Shown piece by piece: positions 1 through 16,511 of a stretch of DNA of 64,000 nt. The translations under genes and the position numbers were made by a program. The notes below the pieces were generated by a model. It worked only from the letters and a program-made list of their open reading frames with translations. It was not told where the DNA came from and made no database searches. Source of the DNA: Acridotheres tristis (lineage: Eukaryota; Chordata; Aves; Passeriformes; Sturnidae); NCBI GenBank assembly GCA_037013685.1, contig CM072889.1, forward strand, positions 20,035,976-20,099,975. Reading direction: 5' to 3'. How positions within the stretch are numbered: position 1 is the stretch's first letter; each line of letters begins with the position of its first letter.

Positions 1-215
1 GCTGAGTGAGTTCTGTTTGTTTGAACTTGGCTGGTTAAAGCCTGGCTGGTTAAAGCCAGGCTGATGCTGTTTGTTTAAGCCTGGCTGGTTAAAGCCAGGC
101 TGAGCTGTTTGTTTGAGCCTGGCTGGTTAAAGCCAGGCTGAGCTGTTTGTTTGAGCCTGGCTGGTTAAAGCCAGGCTGAGCTGTTTGTTTAAGCCTGGCT
201 GGTTAAAGCCAGGCT
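1..215. repeat. 38-bp hairpin satellite, five copies, cut by the window edge
   Basis: A 38-bp unit is repeated with exact spacing (hairpins at 39-62, 78-101, 116-139, 154-177, 192-215). Each unit holds a perfect 9-bp inverted repeat, AGCCTGGCT and AGCCAGGCT, around a GGTTAA loop. A degenerate copy lies at 1-38, so the array may extend to the left. Confidence 0.95.
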
Positions 216-1091
216 CGGGGGGGACAGGGGCCAGCAGAGGTGCAGATCCCTGAGCCCCCAGCCCTGCCCAGCCTGGGGCTGGCTGCAGAGCAAAGCTGAG
301 TCATTTCCAGGGATATTTCCCAGAGCAGTGATGCAGGACTGGGCTCTGAGCAGCTCTGCTTCTTGGTGAATTGTAATTCTGTTTATTTAGGAGAGCAAAA
401 ACCGCCGGGGCCTCAGTGCTGCTGTGTCATCCCTGACTGGAGGAAGTCTTGTTTATCTCATCCTGAAAAGAGAGACAGGATTCTGGTGGTGCTTTTCAGA
501 AAATAATGCTCTACTTTTGGAGAGAGTAGGCAGTGGAAATAGTCCATAGGTTTGATGTTTGAAGCTTTTTTTTTTCCTACTTCTTCTGTAACAGCAAGAA
601 AAAAGAGCCTCAGGAGGGACTCCTGACACCCAGTGCCAGGCTGATTTGTTTTTGTTACACCAAAGCAGCTTCAAGCTTGTAACTGTAGAGGAGTGGTTTG
701 GGGTTTAAGATGGACTGAGAGAGGCTTGGAGCTGGCTTGGGATTTTTTCTTCTGGTTTGAGTTTGATGCAGATTTTTTTTTTTTTTCCCAAACACTGTTA
801 GTTTGTATAGGGTCTACTACAAATCTTTTACTACTTTTTCTATAGAGGAAGAGGAAATAACTGAGAGTGCTGAGAATAACCAACTGAGTTTGGTCTGAGG
901 ATGGGATATTCTGACCCAGGGTACTGGAAGTCAGTTCTGCTTCATTGTCCTGGGCATTGCTGCTGCTCCCAGGGCTCAGAGCAGCGTGGGCGCCCTCAGG
1001 TCTCACCTGGGGCTCAGGTCACTGAGGAGCCCTGGGGGAAGGAATCCCCGTGCTCAGGGCTGCCCTGACCATGGCCGTGCTGCACAGTGGG

Positions 1092-1118
1092 GTCTGTCTG
1101 TCTGTCTGTCTGTCTGTC
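1092..1118. repeat. (GTCT)n microsatellite
   Basis: An uninterrupted 27-bp tetranucleotide tract, just under seven copies. Confidence 0.95.
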
Positions 1119-2645
1119 CTTGAGCTGCTCCCATGGCAGCCAGCTCTGCTGCTGCCTTGGTATTTTTCAGCTGGTCTCAGTTTTTGTTCTGCTCAGCATG
1201 AGATGGGGCAGCCTGGAAATGTTCTGTGCTCAGGATAGACCCAAACTCAGAGCAGGCAGCAGTGGGACCTGCCAGAGCACAGAGGAAAACCAGAACTCTG
1301 ACAGAGCCAGCCCTGCCTGCCCTTGGGCCAGTGCTGGGGCTCTGGTGGCTCCCAGTGCAGGGGCCAGGCAGGGGCTGCTGCTCTGTGCTGCTGGACACCT
1401 GCCCTGCTTCTGTCCCAGAGCCACCCCTGGCCTGGCTGCCAAATTGAGGCTCTGCTGCTGCCCCAGCCAGGCACGTTCTGAAGGTTTGAGCACACGGCAG
1501 TGATCAGAACCAGGGAAATGATCCTCAGCAAACACTGAGCACATGGCTGGGAGGGAAAGCCACCAATCCAGAGGGGCTGAGACCTTTGCCTGGTTGAAAG
1601 CAGTGGCATTGCTGTGGTGTGCTGGCACTGTCCCTGGCAGGCTGGACAAGTGTGTCCCATGCTGCTTTCTCTTGGATTTCAGTGGCACTGCCACTTAACC
1701 CCTTAGCTTTGATGGGCCCACTGCAATAATCATAAACAAGGAGAGGCAATGAGTGTTCAAGGAATGTCTGGTTGCCTTCTACGTTCAAAAGTCACTTGGA
1801 ATGTAATTTTATTTTATTTTACCTTTTTAGCCTAGTGGGGACTGAACAGCTCTTGCTTTTCAAAGAAAATAAAGCTGTTCCTTGAGATTTTTCTGTCTGG
1901 AACACTGAAGTAGTCCAAAGGCTGGTCTTGTACCAAAGACATTTTCCCAACAAGATCTTCATTTTCATGTGCCATTTATAGTAAATGAAGACATGTTTGT
2001 AGGAGTGCCGATAGATGAAGAGGTTGCTCATGCAAAAAAAAACTGGAGGAATGTTTTTTGAAACTTAAATCTGATTATGCATATATGCTATTTTTGTTCC
2101 TCTCTTTAGTTATCTGTCAAGGAACATTTGTGCAAATGAATTTTCATTATGGATTTTAAGCATGCAGGCTGGACTGCTGGCAGAAAGATATCCCAAATAG
2201 TGCTTTTATATACTGCTTTTCCCCGGGATTTTCAAGGGTAGCTGGATTCTGAGTTCTGGTTAGTCTCTGGGAAAATGCAACGTCTTGTGACCTTGTGGGA
2301 CAGATCACAATGAGGCAGCTTCACTTTGATCTGAAGATCAAACACTGCCTTCCAATTTGGGAATATTTATAAAGTAATGGGTGAGTCTCAGGGAAAAAAA
2401 CCAAGTCTCACTCATGGCTGTGCTGGGAGTGGAAGGATGGCAAACCCATGGTGAGCTGAGGGGGATGAGCTATTGCTGATAATCCCCAGCTGCTCCTGCC
2501 TTGGCTTTCACATGGCTTGTGTGGACTGGCACACCAGGGTGGTGCTGCAGCTTGTGAATGGCAGCTCTTTTCACCCTGCTCTTACACTGAAATAAGGAAT
2601 TAGGAGTATTGGTTTAATATGGTGTGTATGGGCTGCCTCCCAAAG

Positions 2646-2647
<2 letters not shown>

Positions 2648-2689
<42 letters not shown>
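2648..2689. repeat. (TG)21 microsatellite
   Basis: Forty-two uninterrupted bases of TG, likely variable in length and able to form Z-DNA. Confidence 0.97.
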
Positions 2690-2693
<4 letters not shown>

Positions 2694-3520
2694 GCACACG
2701 CAGCTCCTGCAGCACTGGGGCACTGCTGGGGCCACTGGGGTGCCAGGCTCACACTCGGCTGGGAGGGACACACAGGGCACTGCTCAGGGTGGCACTTTGG
2801 GCACTTTGTCACAGCCTGGGGACTGCTCAGGGTGGCACTTTGTCACTTTGTCACACCCTGGGGATGGCTCAGGGTGGGCACTTTCTGTCCCAGCTTCCAG
2901 CAGGGCAGGGATGCCCAGGCAGGGGAGGGGGGTGTGGATCTGCCATGAGCTGTGTCCAGCCCAGGGAAGGGCTGTGGTGGTGGCAGAATTACAGCAAAGC
3001 CCCTGAGCTGAGCTCTGGACGTGCTGGGCCAGCCCAGCCTCTGCTGCTCGTGCCAGGGCAGTCCCAGTGTGTGACACAGACCAGGACAGCTCGGGTTTGG
3101 CCGAGGGCACCTGGAGGAGAGGAGAAGGGGCAGATTCCCTCAAAGCCTGGGTGAGTCTGGAAGCACATGAGGACCCTGGTGCTGTGCCACCAGCCCAGCC
3201 TGCCCTGGTGTCTGTGGGGCCCAGGAGAGCTGGCACAGGGCACGGGGGATGCACTGCCAGCCCTGGTGACACTTGGGTGACAGGAGCCTGTTGCCATCGC
3301 AGGGCTCAGCTCTGCCTGGAGCCAGCTCTCAGGGCCATCCCACCCATCCTCAGTGCCTGTGAACCCCCCCTGCCTCGGGATAAATTCTCTCAAGAGTTGT
3401 TTGCCTCCGGGGCTGCAGATCTCTGCTTTATTCCCAGCCTGAGCTGGTTTGATTTAGGCTCCAGCTGTTGACAGCACGCTCAAGAGCAGGGAGTGGGTGC
3501 AAAGGGATCTCCAGGAGCTC

Positions 3521-3620
3521 CGTGTACTGTGTCCCGTGTCCCGGGTGTATCCTGTATCCCGTGTCCTGTATCCCGATGTATCCCATATCCCGGGTGTGTC
3601 CCGTGTCCCGGCTGTGTGCG
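3521..3620. repeat. Degenerate GTGTCCCG/GTATCCC repeat
   Basis: About ten loose copies of a 7-9-bp unit (CCCGTGTCC, CCTGTATCC, CCGATGTAT) mark the left edge of the CpG-rich region. Confidence 0.8.
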
Positions 3621-4086
3621 GGCTCGGTCCCACCGCAGGGCACCGGGCACAGCGCGGTGCCAGCTTTGCCCAGCACGGCTCTGCTGCCCTGGTACCGCCG
3701 AGCTGGGGGAATAAACCCGGCCTGGAGGAGAGCCTGGCCTTGGGGGACACACAGGCACCGTGCGGGGACAAACGGGAGAATGTGGCAGCGACAAGGAAAT
3801 TGTTCTTTCTGAGGATTTCCTACAAAACTGGAGCTGAGAGCGAGCGGTGGAAAGGAGCGGCGAGAGAGGCAAAAAGCCCCCAAGAAATCCCTGGGGCAGA
3901 GAGGGGACACGGAGTAGGGATGAGGGAATGGCAAGGGAGAGCTGTGGCTGCAGTGCCCGCCTGCCCCGAGCCCCGGCGCTGCTGGCAGCCAGGTGTGCTG
4001 GCTCCGCTGCCGGCGGGGCTGTTTGCTCACCGCAGTCACGTCTGTTTGGGTGTCTGCGCTGCCGGGAGGCGGCTCCGAGCGCCGCA

Positions 4087-4254
4087 GGTACCCCCGCCTC
4101 GGGCACCCTTCCTGTGGTACCTGGGCACCCTTCCTGTGGTACCTGGGCATCCTTCCTGTGGTACCCCCGCCTCGGGCACCCTTCCTCTGGTACCTGGGCA
4201 TCCTTCCTGTGGTACCCCCGCCCCTGGGCATCCCCTCCCCCGGTACCCCCTCCC
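4087..4254. repeat. GGTACC minisatellite in the FGF13-S promoter region
   Basis: Tandem copies of a unit of about 25 bp, GGTACCTGGGCATCCTTCCT, alternate with a CpG-bearing variant (GGTACCCCCGCCTCGGGCAC). It lies about 1 kb upstream of the start codon. Confidence 0.9.
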
Positions 4255-4370
4255 GGGGCCGCTCTTCTGCCCGCCCCGAGCCCCCTCCCCGCCGTGGCCC
4301 CGCAGCGCCGGGCAGGGCTCGCCGCTCGCCCCTCTGCGCTCCCCGCTCGCCGCCGCGCCTGGAGACGAGC

Positions 4371-4420
4371 GGGAGGAGGAGGAGGAGGCACGGAGGAGGA
4401 GGAGGAGGAGGAGGAGGAGG
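4371..4420. repeat. (GGA)n purine tract
   Basis: Nearly pure GGA over 50 bp with one short interruption; a homopurine strand able to form triplex or G-rich structures near the promoter. Confidence 0.92.
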
Positions 4421-4511
4421 CGCTGATCAGGGTTTGCTGCGTCGCCTCATTTCTGTACCCAGCGCACGGCTCGTGGGGAGTGCGCGGTGCCTGCATCGCT
4501 GCCGGAGGGAT

Positions 4512-4583
4512 CCTGCTGTTCCTGCTGCTGTTCCTGCTGCTGTTCCTGCTGCTGTTCCGGCTGCTGTTCCTGCTGCTGCTGCA
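4512..4583. repeat. CTG/TTC 12-bp repeat
   Basis: About six copies of CTGCTGCTGTTC, a CTG-rich array in the likely promoter or 5' UTR of FGF13-S. Confidence 0.92.
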
Positions 4584-5227
4584 GCCCCGGCCCGGAGCCG
4601 CCTGTTTACCTGCTGCAAGTGCTGCGAGCGGGAGCCGAGCTCACCTGGCAGAGCCTTCCCCAGGCCGGGCATCCGCAGCCAGCCCGGCGCCTCCAGCTGC
4701 TGCGGGGCTCGCCTGAAGAGAGGAGGAAAAAGGATCCAGAAAACCCCGCAAGTGCACAGCCCCTGCTGGAGTCCAACAGGTGTTTGCTGGGATTTCAGTG
4801 GGGAGGGCACGGGTGGGGAGAAAAGTTCCGTGCAGGAGTCGGGGCTGGGAGCGATGCGATGATCCTGCGCCCAGTGCGAGCGCCGTGTCTGCGTGCCGAG
4901 CGCGTCGGGAGCAGCCCGGAGGGATGTCCTGCGAGGGATCTGCGTGCTGTCCCTAGAAACGCTCACCTCTGCCGGCAAACTTCCCCCTGCTAGAAGTTGG
5001 GAGCAACAGAAAAGCACCGGGGAGCCGAAGGGGGAAGATCGCAGAGGACGAAAGCGCTCGAGCTCAAGAGTTGGGTGCCCAGCCGGGGGCTCTGGTGGCC
5101 GTCCCACGGCGCGCCCCGGGCTGGCCGGCGGTGCTGGCGTGGGCCAGGCTGTCGGGCAGTGTCCCCAGCCTTGGGGACAGCGAGCAGCATGCTGGCCAGG
5201 GCTGGCCAGCGCCCACCGCGTGCCTGA

Positions 5228-10189
<4,962 letters not shown>

Positions 10190-10950
10190 TGAGAACCCAG
10201 GAAAGAGGCTGGGCAGCAGTGCTGGGAGATTCTGCTTCTGCTCTCTGGATCTTTGCCATCAGGAGCCCTGGCCGTGTGTGGAATCAAAGTGAGCTGAATT
10301 GAATAATCCTGAAATCCAAAAAGCCCTGAGCCAAAACCCCAAACAGAAGAGAAGGGACCCCATCTCGTGGGCACTGAGGGCAAGGGACAACTTTGGTGTC
10401 ACACACCCAGCCATGAGCATGGTTTGTGTCTTCCTATAGAATCTATTGCTGTAAATAAAAGCAATTCGAGAAAGGAATTTTTGTTGTTGTTGTTGTTTAG
10501 CCAGAATTTTCGAATAGAAATTTCATGGCTTGCAGTAGGTGAGAGAGTAAAGAGCAGCTTTATCAGTAGTTTGGGTGACAAATGTCAGTTAATAATTTTC
10601 AGTGACGTTTCTCACAAGAACAGACAGTTTTATTAAAAAAAAAAATAAAATAGTTAAAAATAGACCATATTTCAATTAAGAACATTTAGCTGGACCATGT
10701 TCAGGAGTTTTAATTATACAGTTTTAATAGATTTTTCTCAAGGAGGAAAACAGAGGAAAGTGTATTCTTTTATCTACAACAAATGATTCCCTTAATCCTG
10801 ATAAAAATTAAGCAAACTTATTCAAGTCTCCCATTTACTTTGCAGTCCTGACAGCTGGGAGCAGGGACAGCTTTGCATATTTTGTGCTCTTGTGTCAGAG
10901 CAGGGGCAGAGGAGCCCTGGCAGGGCTGGGGCCAGAGGAGCCCTGGGTCT

Positions 10951-11480
10951 GTCACTGGGGTTTGTCACTGGGGTTTGTCATTGGGGTTTGTCAGTGGGGT
11001 TTGTCATTGGGGTTTGTCATTGGGGTTTGTCACTGGGGTTTGTCACTGGGGTTTGTCACTGGGGTTTGTCACTGGGGTTTGTCACTGGGGTTTGTCATTG
11101 GGGTTTGTCATTGGGGTTTGTCATTGGGGTTTGTCATTGGGGTTTGTCAGTGGGGTTTGTCAGTGGGGTTTGTCACTGGGGTTTGTCAGTGGGGTTTGTT
11201 ATTGGGGTTTGTCATTGGGGTTTGTGCTCTGGGTTTGTTATTGGGGTTTGCAATTGGGGTTTGTCACTGGGGTTTCTGCTCTGGGTTTGTTACTGGGGTT
11301 TGTGGCCTGGGTTTGTCAGTGGGGTTTGTCACTGGGGTTTGTCACTGGGGTTTGCTATTGGGGTTTGTCACTGGGGTTTCTGCTCTGGGTTGTTATTGGG
11401 GTTTGTCATTGGGGTTTGTGCCCTGGGTTTGTCACTGGGGTTTGTGCCCTGGGTTTGTCATTGGGGTTTGTGTCCTGGGT
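10951..11480. repeat. 13-bp GGGGTTTGTCACT minisatellite, about 40 copies
   Basis: A 530-bp array of GGGGTTTGTCACT and its ATT/AGT variants lies 0.8 kb into intron 3. It decays towards its right end, where TGCTCTGGGTTTGT and GCCCTGGGTTTGT variants appear. All three plus-strand frames stay open through it, giving spurious proteins of more than 220 residues. Confidence 0.96.
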
Positions 11481-14400
11481 GCTGCAGAGTCTCCCCTGGC
11501 TCTCAGGGCTCAGGGCGGGGCTGTGCCCAGCTCTGGGCACTCCCTGCTGCCCTGGCACAGCCCTGAGCTCCCCTGAGGGGATGAGGATCCCTTCCAGCCC
11601 TTGCTGGGAGGAGAAGGGGCAGATTCTCACCCTGCTTTAGGGGAAGTGCAGCTTTTGGCTCGATGTGCATCTCGGGCAGAGCTCTGAGATTCACCTGGGT
11701 TGTAACTTTTATTCTTTGCATTGGTCAAGGGTCGTTCTTCACGTGGTTATGTTTCCATGGATTGTGTCTCCCTTGAATCCTTCAATACCTTTGAATTCCA
11801 TAGTTTATGTCATTGCAAAATTAACTGTGACACCTCTCTATTTCCCCCTTTGTAACAGTGGTCATTTTTGTTTCCTCATTAGACAATTATTTTCTTACAT
11901 TTATTTTTTTAATCTTCTTGAACTTGCTGGGCTTGGCAAGGCCTCAGACAGACTTTTGTTGTGTGGTTTCCCAAATTCGTGCTCTTAAACACTCTTCACA
12001 AAGACAGGTGTCCACTTGATTTTGATCTACTTTTCTAAGGGAAATTATCACCCAAGTTCTCAATGATGTTGTGTTTATCCCCTGCTGCCTTCTGCTTGGC
12101 TTGCTGTGTTCTTGGCAATAATCACAAGAATCTCTCAGAGGAAAAACCAGCTCTGGCTCCATCAGTGAGCCCAGGGAATGGACAGGGGCTGCTGGGGAGC
12201 ATCTCCCCTGCTTCAGGCTGCCAGAAATCCAATTCCAGCGTGATTTTTCAAGTGTTCCCAGCATTTCTTTAGCTGACAATGGTGGTTTCAGCAGGGCATG
12301 CAGTGTGACAGTCTGCACGGGAAAGGAACTCTGCATTTCGGGCTCTGTAAATGAGTCCCAGGGGAGCTCGGCTGGTCTCACTCAGCTTTCCAGGGAAGCC
12401 TGCAGGGAGTCTGGGGAGCAGATCAGCCCAGTGAGTGACATCCAGCCACTGATCCTGGGGGGCTCAAAGGCCCTGCAGGGCTGTGCTCCTCCGTGGCGTG
12501 TGTCAGGAGCACACAGATGGCACCGTGGCATTGATCAAGTGCAAAAGCCCCACAGAACTCTGTCAGGTTCCTGGAGCAGGAGAGGAAACAGCAAGGCACT
12601 GGAATTGGAGATAACTGTGGCAGATAGCTGCAGCATTTCCAGAGAGAAATGAAATGAGCATTGGGGAAGCAGTTTAATGAGGAGAGGGGTTGTTGTGGTC
12701 TCTATCTCGTGTTTGGTTCTGGTGTCATTCCTGTGTGAGCAGAGGGGACCCAGGTGCCTGCCCCAGAGGCAGCCTGCAGTGTGGCCCCTCGAGAAGGGGT
12801 GGGTTTTCTCCAGGGGGGATCAGAGATGTGTCATTAATCTGCACAGAGCAGATATCTGCAGCTGCCTGCCAGAGTTTATGGATAGTTTGCAGCATCTGTC
12901 AGTTGGAGCAAAAGTAAGATCTGTAATGTAATGATAAAAGCTCCTCGGGGACAAGGCAGCAATTCAGGCAAGCAAAAGGAAGATAAACTATTAAAGCAAA
13001 TCTGCAATTGTCTGCGTGTGTGACAGAGCACATCCACGTGTGGCCTGCAGGAAGGGAAGGGACCATGGCACAGAGCTCCCATCTGGGCTCCTGCCCAAAG
13101 CCATGGGTGCTGTGGCACCGGGGCCACCCCAGGGCTTTGTCTGGGGACTTTGCTGGCAGCTCCTTGGAGCCCAGCTGCTGGTGGGGAGCATCCTTTCCCA
13201 GGGAGGAGAGCACAGCTTGGAGTCATCCCCGCCCTGCTGCTGCAGGATGACTCCAGCAGTGCCGTGGCCCTGCCTTACATCACCACTCGTGAATCACTTT
13301 GTGCTTTAGGGGCCTTTATTGCATCTCCTTCTCCTTCCTGTGCATGGCCACATCATTCACACGCCCCGTGCCTGCCACACCTGGCTCCTCAGGTGTCACG
13401 TCCTGTCAGCTCCTGTGTGAGTTGTTGTCTTAATCGAGAGGGGAGCCACGTTAAGGATGAGTTTGTCTCACACACGGTCCTGGAGCTCTTGTTTCTCACT
13501 GAAGGGATGGGGATGAGCCCCAGGAGGCTCTCAGTGATCAGAGCTGAGTGCAGTTCCTGCAGGGGAAGGGGATGGAGGTGGAGGAGTTGGGTGTTCTGCA
13601 GAGGCTGGAGCAGCCCAAAATGCAGAGTTTAAAAAGCAGCCCGTGAACCTCCAGCCATACATTTGCCATGAGCCATCCTGGAGAGTTTTTCACATCAGGC
13701 AATAATTGTCAGTGAAATGCACATTTTTCCTATAGACCATTCCACTGCAGGGGATTTAGTGCTGGTTTATCCTGGGTACTTAAACAGGGTAATTAAAAAC
13801 GTGCTGCTCATTGCTCAGCTCTGGCCAGTCTTGTCTGGCTCGGGGTTCCTGTGTTTTACCAAAGCTTTTCGTTTACCAGGGCCACGGGCACAGCCCAGAC
13901 CTGAGAGATCCTTGCCTGGCCACGAGGGGCAGGGGCAGGGCTGCCCATCCCTCACCCAGCCCTGCGGCTTCTCCTGGGCACTCCGGGCTCTCAGCTGCTC
14001 GGGGATGTGTTTGTGCTGCTCTGCCAACTCTTCTGGCATGTCCCGATGGAATATTGCTGCTGTACGTGGCTTTGTTCTGCCATTTCTCCTCTGCTGGTGC
14101 AGAGGTAGCAGGGGTTCAAGGAGCCCTTTGGTATAAAACCAGAGCAGAGCTGTACCTGTAATTTACCCTGAGACAGCATTCAGTGACATTGTCCTGGGCA
14201 TGTAAAATAAACTGTCACCTCTAAGTTTGGGACCTGCACAGAAAGTAAATATTGTGTGAAGCATACACGTTGATAATTGCCAAGAGAACTGCAATGTGAT
14301 TAAATTCTCAGAGCGATTCAAGAATTGGTTTTGGTGAGTTGGAGAGAAGTTTGTGCATATTTTAATACTGAGCAGTGCAGTGCAGACCTGCTGGAGCTAA

Positions 14401-15326
14401 TGGGAATGGCTGGGGCATTTATAATGAATTACTGGCAAAGAGCATTTTTCCACCTCAGGGAAATGGCACAAACCAGTAGACAGGGGAGATAATCCAGAGC
14501 TTCATCTGGTTGAATTTCAGCATCAGAATAAATCACTTTTTACCACGAATGCAGACCCCACCGTGACAGAGCTGATTCTCTTTGGTGGCAGGGTGTGAGG
14601 TTCTGTGTTCCTGTCCCCAGCCCCTGGCCCTGTGCTCCCCCAGGGCCCTGCAGTCCCACAGGGACTCCATCCCTGGCTGCAGGTGCTGGGGGTGAGGATC
14701 TCAGCCCCTCCTGAGCCGGGAGCAGCCCAGGCTTTGCTCAGGGATGCTCCAGGGCACACCTGGGCAAGGCTTTCCCGCGGGGCTGCTGCTAAAAACCAGC
14801 AGTGGAGCTGCTGTGTGTGCAAGAGGAGCTTGGATGTCCTGGGAGATAAATCTACACATGCAAGATCGATGGGAGACTGAAAGTGCAGCCTCCTCCTTTG
14901 TTGGTCACTTGCCAATCAGTGCCCAAGTCCTTGGGTGAAAAAGCAGAAAGGTTTCTATAAGCTCAGACTTCAGATGCTGCTCAGAGCAGAGGTTTGGGAC
15001 TCGGCAGGCTCAGAGGTGTGGCAGAAATGGCAGCGTGGCTCTGAACACCCAGAGTTCTGTCCTTGGCACTGCTCACTGGGGTCACAGTGGCACAAAACTG
15101 CCATGAGGAGAAAAAAAAAGCCTTGGAAGACTTTGGAGTTGGACTCAAGTCTGAGATTTTCACACCTTGGCTCACACTGATCACTTGGAGCAGCAGGTTT
15201 TGGCCCTGGACCAGCAGCCAAGGAATCCTGAATATCCTGAATTTCGGGGCTCCGGGCTCCTCCCAGCCCTCAGGGTCATTGCAGAGCCCGTTTGGCGAGC
15301 AGAGGGGGAGCAGATAAGGGCTGGGC

Positions 15327-15380
15327 TGTGAGTGTGAGTGTGAGTGTGAGTGTGAGTGTGAGTGTGAGTGTGAGTGTGAG
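15327..15380. repeat. (TGTGAG)9 hexamer repeat
   Basis: Fifty-four bases of exact TGTGAG. Confidence 0.97.
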
Positions 15381-16130
15381 GAGAGCAGTGCCAGGTCCTC
15401 GATCCCTGGCTTTGTGTGCTCAGCTCACCAAAGCCCAGCTCAGCGTGCTGGGACTCAGCAGAGGCAGGGAGGAAGGTGCTGCCTTCTCTGCCCAGGGCGG
15501 TGTGGGTGCCACACCTGGGCACCAGCAGAGGGTACCTGTGCGGTGTAGGGGCCCATGCACACCAGTGCCTGCTTCTCGTAGAGCTCAGTTCTCTGGGAAA
15601 ACAGCTGTGCTGGTGTTGATGTGGATTTTTGAGGTGTTGATTATTTTTCCTGATACGTGTCTTCAGGCTCAGAAGCAAGAGCCCGTTCCAAGCTGAGTCT
15701 GTTTCTTTAGAATGTGACTTAATTAAAAGAAAGCACCGTTATGAAACCTCTTCCCTGCACCTGCCTTTCCTCCTGGAGCTGCTCTGGGAGGCCAGGAGGG
15801 CTTCCCCTCCCTCTGGTGCTGCAGGCTGAGCTCATGAGCAGCTCCTGTCACCGTGAGTCAGCAGAGCCCTGCCTGGAGCTGAGCATCCCCCCGGGCTGCT
15901 GGGGCACTCTCACACAGCCCGGGGCTCCCCAGGGCAGCAGCAGCGGCTGGGCAGCAAAACCAGCTCAGAACTGGAGCAGGAGCTGACCCAGCGTGACCTG
16001 GAATGCGAGGGCTCAGCACGACTGATCAATTCACAGCTCCCTGTTCAGCTGGGGGCTCACTGCACCCCTTCAGCTGGGGCTCAGCAGCACTGGGGCCAAT
16101 TCTGGACAGGAAGATGCTGCAGAGTGCAGT

Positions 16131-16297
16131 GCTGGTGTTTGTGGTGTGTTTGGTGTTGGTTTTGGTGTTAATTTTGCTGTTATGTTTGGTGTTGTGTTTG
16201 GTGTTGCGTTTCTGTTGTGTTTAGTGTTGTTTGGTGTGTTTGGTGTTATTTTGGTGTTATTTTGGTGTTGTGTTGTGTTTGGTGTTATGTTTGGCTT
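16131..16297. repeat. GTGTTTG low-complexity tract
   Basis: G/T-rich loose repeats of TTTGGTGTTGTG with very few C or A bases on the plus strand. Confidence 0.88.
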
Positions 16298-16366
16298 GGA
16301 AGTACCTGGGAGTTCCACTGGGCAGAGGCCAGGGCAGTGTGGAGGAGAGGTCGGGTTCCCTTTTCT

Positions 16367-16511
16367 CCTGCACTCTCACCTTCAGTTTTTCCCTGCACTC
16401 TCAGCTGCAGTTTTTCCCTGCACTCTCACCTTTAGTTTTTCCCTGCACTCTCAGCTGCAGTTTTTCCTGCACTCTCATTTTTAGTTTTTCCCTGCACTCT
16501 CAGCTGCAGTT
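16367..16511. repeat. 25-bp minisatellite
   Basis: Six copies of CCCTGCACTCTCAGCTGCAG plus TTTTT, alternating with a CACCTT/TAG variant. Confidence 0.93.

Larger units (their letters stand above)
216..3520. other. Upstream non-coding region
   Basis: Between the hairpin satellite and the CpG-rich region I see only unique sequence with a TGTC tract (1092-1118), a TG tract (2648-2689), short T-runs, and a loose repeat of GTGGCACTTTG near 2789-2885. Short open frames on both strands show no recognisable protein. Relative to FGF13 this is either the 5' flank of the S promoter or an intron of transcripts that start further upstream. Confidence 0.6.

Noticed and set aside
1..215. CRISPR-like spaced palindromic repeats
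   Set aside because: The linkers between hairpins are near-identical, not unique spacers, and the DNA is vertebrate.
3480..4862. Long GC-rich frames of 289-338 codons on both strands near the promoter
   Set aside because: CpG-rich DNA has few stops; the translations are low-complexity and match no family I know.
10873..11640. Three overlapping plus-strand frames of 224-255 codons
   Set aside because: All read the same 13-bp array in different frames within intron 3.
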